A stretch of 16,983 nt of DNA from a bacterium (GTDB lineage: Bacteria; UBP15; UBA6099), in contig JAKQPS010000138.1 of the NCBI GenBank assembly GCA_029564595.1, positions 1 to 16,983 of the forward strand. Direction: 5' to 3'. The stretch's first letter is position 1; every line of letters starts with the position of its first letter. The notes under the pieces are model-generated. The model worked only from the letters and a program-made list of their open reading frames with translations. It did no database searches and had not been told where the DNA came from. Position numbers and translations under genes: made by a program. This document shows positions 6,931-15,809 of the stretch, one piece after another.

Positions 6931-7368
6931 TTATTTGCAGACTTTTACATCGACAATTTCCACGTCGAACGTCAATTGTTTTCCGGCCAGCGGATGATTA
7001 AAATCCGCGACGACAGTCTCTTCATCGACGGAAATAATATTTAAAGGGATATTGTTTCCATTCTCGTCGCAGGCCATGAATCGCGCTCCGGCGCGGACAT
7101 CAGCTCCGTCAGGAAACGCGCTTCTGGGGATGCTCTTCATCTGTTCGGGGTCGGACTCGCCATAAGCTTCGGACGGCTTGACGGCGAAGCTCTTCTTGTC
7201 TCCCGGTTTCATTCCGATTACATTGTTTATCATTCCCGCAATAATGGGAGATTCGCCGACAGTGAATTCGAGAGGCTCGCGGCCTGCTGAACTGTCCACT
7301 TCCGTTCCGTCATCTAGTCTTACCGCGTAGTGCATCTTCACAGTGGAACCGTATTCTATTTCTTGCAT
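6931..7368 (-). CDS. SlyD-like FKBP-type peptidyl-prolyl cis-trans isomerase
   Basis: The 145-residue protein is a cytoplasmic-type FKBP that speeds prolyl isomerisation and usually acts as a chaperone. It shows the SlyD order of motifs: an N-terminal VKMHYAVRLDDGTEVDSS strand pair (10-27), EPLEFTVGES and IIAGM (31-46), then GMKPGDKKSF (52-61), PSEAYGE (65-71), an inserted chaperone flap (about 72-122) and VADFNHPLAGKQLTFDVEI (120-138). There is no signal peptide. It stops right after the catalytic domain, so it lacks the His/Cys-rich metal-binding tail of E. coli SlyD (196 residues). The usual GLE before the second helix is GMI here. GGGGAG lies about 10 bases before the ATG. It follows the secretin gene after 267 bases and is probably transcribed separately. 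Confidence 0.92.
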   Translation of the reverse strand: MQEIEYGSTVKMHYAVRLDDGTEVDSSAGREPLEFTVGESPIIAGMINNVIGMKPGDKKSFAVKPSEAYGESDPEQMKSIPRSAFPDGADVRAGARFMACDENGNNIPLNIISVDEETVVADFNHPLAGKQLTFDVEIVDVKVCK

Positions 7369-7490
7369 GGCTTATTCTCTCCCCGGACGGCACAGATCAA
7401 TATATTCAAGCGGGATCTCTTCGTCCGTTATCAGATTTACTGCTGGAATCGGAACATACATCTCGCGACGTCAAAGCTTTCTGTCATTGC

Positions 7491-7513
7491 CGTCATTCCC
7501 GCGAAAGCGGGAA
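7491..7513. repeat. dRS3-like hairpin repeat unit
   Basis: CGTCATTCCCGCGAAAGCGG is the start of a short hairpin: TTCCCGC (7496-7502) and GCGGGAA (7507-7513) enclose a GAAA tetraloop. The ATTCCCGC..GCGGGAA pattern is the core of short dispersed intergenic repeats known from many bacterial genomes (for example the neisserial dRS3 type). Only one copy is visible. The rest of the gap between the FKBP and secretin genes (7369-7635) holds no gene that I can support; a GC-rich stretch at 7594-7618 can fold into small GCGG/CCGC hairpins and might end secretin transcription. Confidence 0.6.
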
Positions 7514-7635
7514 CCCATTTTCAAAAAACAGCAGATCCTTTCAATAAGCAATCGAAAACTCTTATTTGACCGACCATCGCCAAAGAGCGAACAAGCGGTT
7601 CCGCGCCGCGGTTCGCCGCCGATATCGTGAAGAGG

Positions 7636-9654
7636 TTATTGCTTCTTCTTGTACTTGTCTTTGTTCTTCAACCTTTTCTCTTCGTTGATATCCGAATAAT
7701 TCTTATAAATCATGTCAAAGACAGGAGCTCCGATTTTTTCATCTCCGGGCAACTTATCCATGACGAAGGGAACCATTATTATTATAAGTTCCTGTTCGTC
7801 CACGTAGTCTGACTGACGCCTGAACAGATTGCCTATCAAGGGCATGTCTCCAAGGAGCGGCATTTTCTTGACTCTGGTTTTATTGTCTCTTCGTATCAGG
7901 CCGCCGATGATGACTTCCTCCCCATTGGAAACCTGAACTATGGAATTGGACTCCCGCACGATGATGTTCGGCGACTGCGGCAGAGCGCTGTCGAGTATAG
8001 TGGTCGCTCCCTGCGCGTTCGCCCCGTATTCCGTTCCCGCTATGGAGTCCACCATGTCCATCAATCCAATCGGGGGCGTTTCTTTGAAATGCAGCTTGAA
8101 GTCGGATTCCATTTCGGAGAGTTCCGGATGTATAAGGAGGCTGATATCCTTTCCGTTCGAATGCACGCGCGGCAACACGTAAAGAGACATCCCGATATGT
8201 TTGTAGTCGGTCTCCTTTGACGTAACAGCCACGCCTTCCTTTGATACCATGGTGGTTCTTTCCAGAGGTATTTCTTTGCCTACTCTTATCATCGCGGGCT
8301 GGCCGTCGATGGTAGCTATCGTCGGATTGTTAAGAATCTTTGCCTTGTTGTTCTGCAGAAGCACGTGCAGATTCATGTACATCGTCTTGATTCTTTCTTC
8401 CATCGTTTTCTGTGTCGCTATGGAGATGTCGTATTTTCCTTCAGCAAAATCTCCGGTAAAAACGCTCGTCCCGTACTCGTTGAAGCTAGGAAACTCGATG
8501 CTGTCGGCTCCGCGGTCATTTAGGTTGTTTCGGTTCACTTCGAGGATAAGCGTTTTTATGACGACTTGTTTCGGCGACACATCCACCAACTCAACCACTT
8601 TTTTAACCTGTTCCTGAACCTCTTCTGTCGCCTTGATTATCAGCAGGTCCTTTTTAGCAGATACAATCTGCTCGTTGGGAAGCATCCTCGTTGTTTCTCC
8701 CTGCTGTCTGCCGCCGATGGACAGCGAAGGGTCGGTGTTTTTTAGAGCCGGGCCGCTGTACGCCACTATAACATCTGGGACAGGCCTCAGCCTCATTGAT
8801 AGAAGCATATCTCTTACTGTCTCGGCATCGGCGTAATTCAATTGAATCTTCTCGATGACAAGCGGCTCTTTGCTTTCATCAAAGCTTATCGCCGCCGATG
8901 CGGGGACGATGTGGAACCTGCCTGATTCATGGAAATAGGACAGACCGTACTTTCTGAGCATTTCCGCGAGCGCCGCGTCGAGCGCCATATTCTTGAAAGA
9001 ATGCGTGACTGATGTCGCCGACACAATGTACTGAGCGGAGGGATCGACGTACACCGCAGCTCCGGTTCTGGCGGATATTTCGCGGAGAATCTGCGCGAGT
9101 TGCGCGTTCTTGGCGTTCATGGTTATAGAACGCCCGTCGGCTCCGACTGATATTTCAAGTTCGCCCATAGCCGGGGCAAGTGTAGTTCCGGCAATGACTG
9201 TCGGTCTGCCCGACGAAATGAGAGGTTCCTGCGAGATGGGCAACCCGGGCCGTTGATTCGGAAATTCCGCAAATGAGGGAAATAATGCCGCTTCCCATTG
9301 AGACACCAGAACCGCGTCGTCTCCGTATCTTGACGCGGCGGTCATCGCTTCGCTTCCGGCGGCGGTCACGACGTCTCCCTTGCCGGGCGTTCTTCCCATC
9401 ACGCTCTTGACGATGTCGCAGTACACGTATCCGCTGCGGGAGAAGCTTACTTTCGCGACCGCGATGACTCTCTGGTTGCTTCTTGTGACCAGCACATAAT
9501 CTCCCGGCTGATACGCAAGCTCGTCTTGCGCCATGAAAGAGAACGAATTGTGGTATGCCGAGTCAACGACGTCGAGGCTGTACGCCCCAAGCGAAAGCGA
9601 AGCCGACGCCGCCATGACTACTACAAGAGCTTTTAGAACTCTAGAATATTTCAT
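7636..9654 (-). CDS. Orphan secretin (type II/type IV pilus-like outer-membrane channel)
   Basis: The 672-residue protein should assemble a multimeric outer-membrane channel. It has a signal peptide (residues 1-24). Residues 45-105 form a beta-rich segment (YQPGDYVLVTRSN, VIAVAKVSF, GKGDVVTAAG) that recalls FlgT-like C-terminal domains. An STN domain follows at 176-250 and an N1-type ring domain at about 266-356. The secretin core is at 363-632, with PTIATIDGQPAMIRVGKEIP and the signature MPLLGDMPLIGNLF (598-611). The tail (660-672) is very lysine-rich. The frame is open to an ATG at 9696, but the start at 9654 is chosen because GGAGGT sits 5 bases before it and the signal peptide then begins properly. 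No pilus, type II or type III genes are near, so the exported substrate is unknown. An AMIN protein, a domain that in PilQ belongs to the secretin itself, lies 5 kb away. Confidence 0.9.
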   Translation of the reverse strand: MKYSRVLKALVVVMAASASLSLGAYSLDVVDSAYHNSFSFMAQDELAYQPGDYVLVTRSNQRVIAVAKVSFSRSGYVYCDIVKSVMGRTPGKGDVVTAAGSEAMTAASRYGDDAVLVSQWEAALFPSFAEFPNQRPGLPISQEPLISSGRPTVIAGTTLAPAMGELEISVGADGRSITMNAKNAQLAQILREISARTGAAVYVDPSAQYIVSATSVTHSFKNMALDAALAEMLRKYGLSYFHESGRFHIVPASAAISFDESKEPLVIEKIQLNYADAETVRDMLLSMRLRPVPDVIVAYSGPALKNTDPSLSIGGRQQGETTRMLPNEQIVSAKKDLLIIKATEEVQEQVKKVVELVDVSPKQVVIKTLILEVNRNNLNDRGADSIEFPSFNEYGTSVFTGDFAEGKYDISIATQKTMEERIKTMYMNLHVLLQNNKAKILNNPTIATIDGQPAMIRVGKEIPLERTTMVSKEGVAVTSKETDYKHIGMSLYVLPRVHSNGKDISLLIHPELSEMESDFKLHFKETPPIGLMDMVDSIAGTEYGANAQGATTILDSALPQSPNIIVRESNSIVQVSNGEEVIIGGLIRRDNKTRVKKMPLLGDMPLIGNLFRRQSDYVDEQELIIIMVPFVMDKLPGDEKIGAPVFDMIYKNYSDINEEKRLKNKDKYKKKQ

Positions 9655-9688
9655 AACTACCTCCATGCGGATAAAACGCAAAAACAAG

Positions 9689-9715
9689 ATTATCATTATG
9701 AATATTCAAAGTCAA
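9689..9715 (-). promoter_or_regulatory. Promoter candidate for the secretin gene
   Basis: On the minus strand TTGACT (9715-9710) and GATAAT (9694-9689) are separated by 15 bases, slightly short. It faces away from the GH13 promoter in the shared intergenic region 9655-9832. Confidence 0.45.
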
Positions 9716-9778
9716 TATGAGCGGCGGCGGAGTGGCTGTTTTGTCGTTTGCGCCGCCTGCATCGTGAAGAACGCCGGT

Positions 9779-9807
9779 TTGATTAGAACGGCTCCGTGTG
9801 TTATCAT
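9779..9807 (+). promoter_or_regulatory. Promoter of the GH13 gene
   Basis: TTGATT (9779-9784) and TATCAT (9802-9807) are 17 bases apart, and a TG two bases before the -10 adds an extended element. The start would fall near 9814, just before the ribosome binding site GAGGAAG at 9822-9828. Confidence 0.6.
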
Positions 9808-9832
9808 TTCACAACTCTAAAGAGGAAGAATT

Positions 9833-12070
9833 ATGACTCAAAACATCGGACGAAGCTGCGGTCGGCGGGATGTGATACGCCGCAAACTCCACGAAACATA
9901 TATCGCCAAGCAGTTCGACAATACCGATATCTGGGCCGGCAACATGAAGCTTCACGCCGGAAAAGATATCTTGCCGTCAACCCTTCAAAGATTCTTCATC
10001 GACACGACGAACCCCGAATCGGGGATTGAAATACGAATTTCCGCCGAAATTTATATCAAAGGCGTTACGGACGCCGCTCCGCTCCTTGACGGAGAAATCG
10101 ACGCCGCCCTCTGGACCGATATCAATAAGCACGGAATAGTGGACAAAACCGGCTCGCACTTTCCCGATTTCGGATATCTCGTTCCAATGTCGGTCTTGCG
10201 AAATCCGGACGGCTCTCCGGTCGTGAACGGAAACAACGCGGTGTTCATTTCCGAGCCTGTGCGGATTGAGAAAACAGGCGCGTTCAGCTATACCGTGCAG
10301 TTTTCAGCGGACGACAGCGAACTCGGCGATATCTCCAAATCTTGGATGTGCGTCAACGACATAGCTCACAACAACGACGGGACTCTGTCAGTCAGTCCTT
10401 CTCGCGTTCTCGACTGTCCTTCCGTCATGGAGATTTGCGTAAGGAAATACGGAGCAAGGATCGAGAATGGCAAGTTTGTCAGCGGATGTTTCGCCGATGT
10501 GACTCGCGATATTCAGAACATACCGGCTGACATAATTTATCTTCTTCCGATATTCGAGACAGGCACGGGCGATATTTTTACCGGCGAAGACGTTCGGAAA
10601 GGCGAACTCGGAAGCGTGTACGCGGTCAAGGATTTTTACCGTCTAGACCCCGCGTACGCAGGCGACACACGAGAGAAAAACTTCGCGGCGCTGGCCTCGG
10701 ACGGCTTAATAACCGATTCTGATATTTCGGATGTTTTCAAGAGAGGCAAACCGAACGACATAGAAAATGCGGCGGACTTGAAAAATATCAAAACAAACGC
10801 TGAGGCGTTGAAAATTCTTGGCGAAGACGCCGCCGCCCAGTTGGCCGCCCGCGCCGCGCTCCGCGAGCTTGTGAACGCAGCGCACTTGGCGGGCAAACTT
10901 GTCGTCTTCGATCTGGTTCTTATGCAGACCAGCAGGGACAGCTCTCTGATTAAAGAGCATTTGGACTGGTACGAACTCGACGAGAACGGCGTTCCCAAGA
11001 TACACAGCATCGCTTGGCTGGTTTATTCGGACGTGGCTCTCTTCAGGCTCAAATTCAACAGGCCTTTGCAGAACTACTTGAGCGCCGTAGCTCCGTACTG
11101 GATGAAAACGTGCGGACTGGACGGCGTGAGAATCGATGCCAGCCAGACGGTCGACCGTATTTTTTTAAAACAGATAAAAAACAGAATCAACGAAGCAAGA
11201 CCGGACGCGATTGTCATCGGCGAAACTCTATGTCCTCTCGATGAGGCTCTGGATATACCGGCGGATATTATATATTCCCTGCTTGTGGACAATCATGTGA
11301 ATGTGGACAGGGCGACGCCTTATTATGACCTGTTCGAGACATACCACCGCATGTTCCCGCGCGGCGCGCGCGCGCTGGCATATTTTGAAAATCATGACAG
11401 CGACCGGGCTTCGGCGCGGTGGATGAAAACATTCGCCGAAATCCTTGATTCCAATCCGGCGACTCAAAAACTTTGGAGTTTTATTAAAGTCGCGAAGCAT
11501 AATTCATATCCTGAAGTTTTAGCCGCGCTGAAGAGCTTGCAATGCTCGATTATAAACATTTTCTCCGGCACGGCGGACGCGGTGAACTTCTGTTGCGCGC
11601 TCGAAAACGGAACCGACTTCGTCGAAACGACGCGCACTGATTTCGAAAAAAAGACATTGCTGGATTTTTCAAAAAGAGACATAGGCGCGGGCGCAATGGC
11701 GCATCAAGCTTATATGTCTCTGCATAAACTGAAAACCGGTCTTTCGATTATTGCTGAAGGAAGCGTGTTCTATTTGAGAGAGAACCTATCGCTCGGTCAC
11801 GACGACCGGGTGTTCGCGTTGATCAGACATGATGCCCGGGAGGCGTTCGTTTTTGCCGCCAACCTCGATCCGGCATCAAGGAGAAAAGCATCTTTCGATT
11901 TAAGCTTCCTTAATGGAAAGTTGCACGGCATCAGCGGGATTAACACTGTTTTCGACAACTACAGGGCTATGGGGCTTTGCTCGGACGCCGGCGTTGCTGA
12001 GATTAAAGACGATAAGATATATATGGAAATAATGCCTTTAGGAGCCGTGTTGTCAAGGATAACGGGGTGA
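9833..12070 (+). CDS. Divergent GH13 (alpha-amylase family) glycoside hydrolase or transferase
   Basis: The 745-residue protein has no signal peptide and should act on alpha-glucans or related sugars in the cytoplasm. An N-terminal beta-rich domain (about 60-215) precedes the catalytic barrel. The catalytic motifs are present: region II GVRIDA with nucleophile D435, region III VIGET with acid/base E464, region IV FENHDSD with transition-state stabiliser D522. Region I is unusual: FDLVLMQTS (359-367) keeps D360 but has MQ where GH13 enzymes normally have NH. The following SLIKEHLDWYELDENG still matches amylase-type relatives. About 55 residues (287-342) are inserted before region I. A beta domain closes the chain. 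The GH13 subfamily and reaction (hydrolysis, branching, phosphorolysis) are not readable. GAGGAAG before the ATG supports the start. No glycogen genes are nearby. Confidence 0.85.
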   Translation: MTQNIGRSCGRRDVIRRKLHETYIAKQFDNTDIWAGNMKLHAGKDILPSTLQRFFIDTTNPESGIEIRISAEIYIKGVTDAAPLLDGEIDAALWTDINKHGIVDKTGSHFPDFGYLVPMSVLRNPDGSPVVNGNNAVFISEPVRIEKTGAFSYTVQFSADDSELGDISKSWMCVNDIAHNNDGTLSVSPSRVLDCPSVMEICVRKYGARIENGKFVSGCFADVTRDIQNIPADIIYLLPIFETGTGDIFTGEDVRKGELGSVYAVKDFYRLDPAYAGDTREKNFAALASDGLITDSDISDVFKRGKPNDIENAADLKNIKTNAEALKILGEDAAAQLAARAALRELVNAAHLAGKLVVFDLVLMQTSRDSSLIKEHLDWYELDENGVPKIHSIAWLVYSDVALFRLKFNRPLQNYLSAVAPYWMKTCGLDGVRIDASQTVDRIFLKQIKNRINEARPDAIVIGETLCPLDEALDIPADIIYSLLVDNHVNVDRATPYYDLFETYHRMFPRGARALAYFENHDSDRASARWMKTFAEILDSNPATQKLWSFIKVAKHNSYPEVLAALKSLQCSIINIFSGTADAVNFCCALENGTDFVETTRTDFEKKTLLDFSKRDIGAGAMAHQAYMSLHKLKTGLSIIAEGSVFYLRENLSLGHDDRVFALIRHDAREAFVFAANLDPASRRKASFDLSFLNGKLHGISGINTVFDNYRAMGLCSDAGVAEIKDDKIYMEIMPLGAVLSRITG

Positions 12071-12164
12071 CCGAATTTTCGATTCAATAATAGATGTAAG
12101 TATTCTGGAATTCATTTAATATATGATTGCGGCGACCGAACCTCTAAAGCCGCAAGGCGCGCTA

Positions 12165-12193
12165 TTGACTGAGAAGCGCTTGTGCATGAAAAT
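12165..12193 (+). promoter_or_regulatory. Promoter candidate for the TPR gene
   Basis: TTGACT (12165-12170) and GAAAAT (12188-12193) are 17 bases apart. The -10 box is weak. The transcript would start about 36 bases before the ATG at 12236. Confidence 0.45.
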
Positions 12194-12235
12194 TGAATGA
12201 ATGGCGATCGAGAATATGAAAAAGGCGGAGAGACA

Positions 12236-13384
12236 ATGAAAATATCTATAAAAGTGTTTGTCGCGGCTCTGACGCTAAGCATGGCGGTTATTTTGGGAAC
12301 GTTAGTGTTTTCCTCTACTGTCGCGTATTCTGCGGAATCAGCGAATACGAATGCCGCGGCGGCAGACGACAACTCTGAAAACATCGGGATAATAATTGAA
12401 GAATTGACTAAAAAGATCGCTGAAGAACCTGACAATGCCGAATGGTACATTCAATTGGGAGCCATATATGCGACGATAGGCGTATTGGACGAATCGATTG
12501 CGTTATTCGACAAAGCGGTCGAAATTGATCCGAAATCGACAGCCGCCTATTTCAACTTAGGCTCAATAAACGCCTACATTGAGAAATACGAAGAATCGGA
12601 AAAGAATTTTAATAAAGCTTTGGAGATAAACCCAAAGCATGAGCAATCTCTTTATGGGATGGGGCTGCTCAACATGAAGCTGGAGAAATACGAAAGGGCG
12701 GCGGAATATTACAGGAAGGCGTTCGAGGCAGCGCCGGAGTTTGTGGACGCCCATATTTCGTTCGCTCGCGCTCTTTTGTTGATGAAGAAAACCGATGAAG
12801 CCATAGCCGTTCTTGATAAAGCGAAGGAGAAGTTTTCTGATAATCATAATGTTTATTTCAATCTAGGCTTCGCTCAGAATGCGGCTTTGAAATACGAAGA
12901 AGCGTCGCAGTCGTTCCAGAAGGCGGTTCAACTCAAGCCGGATTTCGATGTCGCATTGTCAGGCTTGGGGTCCGTATATGTCGCTCTGGGCAAACACGAC
13001 GAAGCGATAGCCGCTTTTAAAAATGTCGCGGATCGAAATAAGGAAAGCGCGGAAGCTTACTCGAACCTTTCGGTAGCTTACAGAGAAGCCGGGAAATACG
13101 AAGAAAGCCTTGCTGCGGGCAAAGAGGCGATAAAATTGGACCCGAAATTCGTTATGGCTCACTATAACATCGGCGCAACGTATTTGAACATGAAAAAATA
13201 CCAAGAAGCAGCCGCCGCATTCAAAGACGCGATTAAACTCTCTCCGGATCATGCGGAAGCACATTTCGGTCTCGGCGTCATGTACGCTCAGAGCGGACAA
13301 AAGCAGTCGGCGCTCGATGAATACAGGATACTTCAAAAACTTAATGAGGACTTGGCCGCCAAACTGTTCGATCTGATTTACTGA
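12236..13384 (+). CDS. Secreted protein with nine tetratricopeptide repeats
   Basis: The 382-residue protein begins with a signal peptide or membrane anchor (residues 1-33, hydrophobic core VFVAALTLSMAVILGTLVF); there is no lipobox cysteine. A short acidic linker follows. From residue 67 to 372 the chain is exactly nine tandem 34-residue TPR units with the usual pattern (Y-x-x-LG, A-Y/F-x-x-G-K-Y-x-E-A, then A-x-x-L-x-P). The stop comes ten residues after the last repeat. It probably forms a superhelix that binds other proteins in the periplasm; partners are unknown. The frame is open to an ATG at 12197, but the start at 12236 is used because GGAG lies 5 bases before it and the signal peptide starts there. 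Such proteins can help assemble secretins or polysaccharide machines; that link is only a guess. Confidence 0.85.
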   Translation: MKISIKVFVAALTLSMAVILGTLVFSSTVAYSAESANTNAAAADDNSENIGIIIEELTKKIAEEPDNAEWYIQLGAIYATIGVLDESIALFDKAVEIDPKSTAAYFNLGSINAYIEKYEESEKNFNKALEINPKHEQSLYGMGLLNMKLEKYERAAEYYRKAFEAAPEFVDAHISFARALLLMKKTDEAIAVLDKAKEKFSDNHNVYFNLGFAQNAALKYEEASQSFQKAVQLKPDFDVALSGLGSVYVALGKHDEAIAAFKNVADRNKESAEAYSNLSVAYREAGKYEESLAAGKEAIKLDPKFVMAHYNIGATYLNMKKYQEAAAAFKDAIKLSPDHAEAHFGLGVMYAQSGQKQSALDEYRILQKLNEDLAAKLFDLIY

Positions 13385-13512
13385 TGGGCGGTATTTTTTC
13401 GTTGGCTCTATCTATTTTCTCATCTTGATGATATTTTGGATTCATTTTCTATCGGATAGTTATCAGCGGCTTTGATAATAGCATGAGCGCGACAAACTAG
13501 TCGGAAAAACAA

Positions 13513-15735
13513 TTGCAAAAAGATAGAAAGAACGATAAAGAAGCAGGCTTCGGCGCTTTCGAGGGCGTTTTCACGCCGACAATCCTTACTATTCTTGGCG
13601 TGATAATGTATCTCAGGCTGGGTTGGGTTGTGGGAAACGCTGGAATCGGCGGAGCAATCCTAATTATTTTTCTTGCAAAAATCGTCACCATCACGACCGG
13701 GCTTTCCATCGCCACAATGGCCACAAATATCAAAGTGGGCGCGGGCGGTTCATACGCGCTGATTTCGCGCTCTTTAGGTTTAGAGATTGGCAGTTCAGTC
13801 GGGATTCCGCTTTATTTGTCGCAAGCGCTTGCCGGCGCGATGTATATAATCGGATTCACCGAAGCATGGGTCGCGGTGTTTCCAAGCCACGACAGCCTCG
13901 TTGTTTCATTCGTCGTTTTATCCGGGCTATTTGTCATTTCGATGATTAGCGCGAAAATCGCGATGAAGATTCAATACGTAATAATGGCGGTCATAACAAT
14001 TTCTCTTTTTTCGTTTTTTATGGGAAACGGCGACTTAGCGCCGGCGGACGCGGCGATATGGGGCGGGTTTGAAAAAGCTCCGTTCTGGGTTGTTTTTGCC
14101 ATATTCTTTCCTGCCGTCACAGGGATAGAAGCCGGAGCCGCAATGTCTGGAGATTTGAAAAATCCCGGCAAGAGCCTTAAAAACGGCATTCTCGCGGCAA
14201 TAGGCATTTCGTTGGTGATTTATATCATTATGGCGATTTGGCTTGGAATGGCGGCGTCGGAACAGCAACTCTTGAACGACTACACTGTGATGATGTCTTT
14301 GGCCAGATGGAGAATCCTTCTGGTCGCCGGCGTGTTCGGCGCCACGTTGTCGTCTGCCCTTGGCAGCATTGTAGGCGGGCCTAGAACTCTGATGGCTCTG
14401 GCGCAGGACAGAGTGATTCCGTTTTCAAGGATTCTGGCACGCAGGAGCGACAGCGGCGAACCGAGAAACGCTATCGTTTTCACCGCGACGGTTATTTCGA
14501 TTTGTCTTGTCGCCGGTGATTTGAACTCCATAGCTCCTCTTTTGACGATGTTTTTTCTGATAACATACGGAACGATTAATCTTGCCGTGCTGATTGAGCA
14601 GGGCACAGGGATTCCCTCATTCCGCCCTAGCTTCAAGCTTCCGCTGGCTGTTCCTCTCGTCGGCTCATTGTGGTGTTTTATTGTAATGATTTTTATAAAT
14701 CCGTATTTCGCTGTCGCCGCTATAGCCGCGTTGTTTATCGTTTATGTGATTCAAGTTAAAAGAGGCCTAACGACGCCGTGGGGGGATGTTAGAAGAGCGC
14801 TTTTCGTGTCGATAGCCGAGTGGGCGGCAAAAACCGCGGCGTCTCTACCCGGAAACGCGAAATCATGGAAGCCCAATCTGGTTCTTCCGGTCGAGGAACC
14901 CGGCAAATGGCACAATATCCTTCAGTTCGTTAGAGATATATCCTTGCCCGGCGGCTCGCTCAGAATCTTTTCCATACGGGTTGTGCACAGGTCGGAGAAG
15001 TCTTCGCCCGGACTGTTCATGGGGGCTCTTGCAAGGATAAAACGACGTTATTCGGTCGAGTCTGAACAACCCGTATATGACGAAAAGCTCGAAGCAGAGA
15101 TGGAAGAACTGGCCGATTCGTTGAAAAAAGACGGAGTGTTCACAGCCACAATGGCTCTCGAAAGCGACAGCTTTCTTGAAGGGGCAAGCCTTGCGATTCA
15201 GGTTATGAAAAGGATGTTTTTTCCTCCCAATATATTGTTCATGACAATGAGCGCGGACAGAGAAAAAGACCAAAAACTTGAACGTCTTATGGCTATCGGA
15301 ATGAAAGAGAACTTGGGCATAATAATCCTTTCACACCACCCGAAGGCGTCCTTCGGTATCAGAAAGAGCGTCAATGTCTGGATGCGACACGGTAGCAAAA
15401 ACATAAATCTGGCCTTGTTGACGTCAATGCAGTTGTCCAGAAATTGGTACGCAAAAATCAGAATCATGTCCGCTGCCGAAAGTGAAGATGAAAGAACAAA
15501 AGCTAATAAATCGTTCAGGAAGATAGCTCAGATAGCAAGGATGCCTGCGGACACCGAAATAATCGTTCTGGAAGGCGGTTTCGAGAAGGCTCTCAAAGAA
15601 GCGCCACCTGCAGATCTGAACATATTCGGACTGCCGGATGAAATCGATTGCGAGGCGATGCACAACGCCGCAGAGGCTATAAACGCTTCCTGTTTATTTG
15701 TAATGGATTCCGGCGAGGAGCGGGTATGGACTTAA
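13513..15735 (+). CDS. Cation-chloride cotransporter (SLC12 family, APC superfamily)
   Basis: The 740-residue inner-membrane transporter should couple chloride movement to Na+ and/or K+. The start region matches SLC12 proteins closely: FEGVFTPTILTILGVIMYLRLGWVVGNAG (residues 16-44). About twelve membrane segments occupy roughly residues 20-430, including GAGGSYALISRSLG and the PAVTGIEAGAAMSGDLKNP loop. Residues 430-740 form a soluble cytoplasmic domain, typical of CCC proteins, with PWGDVRRALF and PNILFMTMS. The start is a TTG at 13513: an in-frame TAG lies at 13498-13500 and the first in-frame ATG is 31 codons later, inside the first helix. GGA (13503-13505) seven bases before the TTG is a weak ribosome site. 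The ion set (NKCC, NCC or KCC type) cannot be assigned. The preceding TPR gene ends 128 bases away, so it probably has its own promoter, though I see no clear one. Confidence 0.93.
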   Translation: MQKDRKNDKEAGFGAFEGVFTPTILTILGVIMYLRLGWVVGNAGIGGAILIIFLAKIVTITTGLSIATMATNIKVGAGGSYALISRSLGLEIGSSVGIPLYLSQALAGAMYIIGFTEAWVAVFPSHDSLVVSFVVLSGLFVISMISAKIAMKIQYVIMAVITISLFSFFMGNGDLAPADAAIWGGFEKAPFWVVFAIFFPAVTGIEAGAAMSGDLKNPGKSLKNGILAAIGISLVIYIIMAIWLGMAASEQQLLNDYTVMMSLARWRILLVAGVFGATLSSALGSIVGGPRTLMALAQDRVIPFSRILARRSDSGEPRNAIVFTATVISICLVAGDLNSIAPLLTMFFLITYGTINLAVLIEQGTGIPSFRPSFKLPLAVPLVGSLWCFIVMIFINPYFAVAAIAALFIVYVIQVKRGLTTPWGDVRRALFVSIAEWAAKTAASLPGNAKSWKPNLVLPVEEPGKWHNILQFVRDISLPGGSLRIFSIRVVHRSEKSSPGLFMGALARIKRRYSVESEQPVYDEKLEAEMEELADSLKKDGVFTATMALESDSFLEGASLAIQVMKRMFFPPNILFMTMSADREKDQKLERLMAIGMKENLGIIILSHHPKASFGIRKSVNVWMRHGSKNINLALLTSMQLSRNWYAKIRIMSAAESEDERTKANKSFRKIAQIARMPADTEIIVLEGGFEKALKEAPPADLNIFGLPDEIDCEAMHNAAEAINASCLFVMDSGEERVWT

Positions 15736-15809
15736 AATATGGCATGGCGATATACAGTTTATAGTATTGGCCGATATTTGTTGTTAATTATTTAATAAGG
15801 AATATATAA

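Noticed and set aside
7330-7630. Two plus-strand frames crossing the FKBP-secretin gap
   Set aside because: They read through the FKBP start and the dRS3-like repeat, have no ribosome site and no domain.
13483-13500. Five-codon frame ATG..TAG just before the cotransporter start
   Set aside because: It could be a leader peptide, but it has no ribosome site and is short enough to occur by chance.
15736-15809. Manganese riboswitch before the TerC gene
   Set aside because: The gap is only 74 bases and shows no paired structure of that riboswitch.
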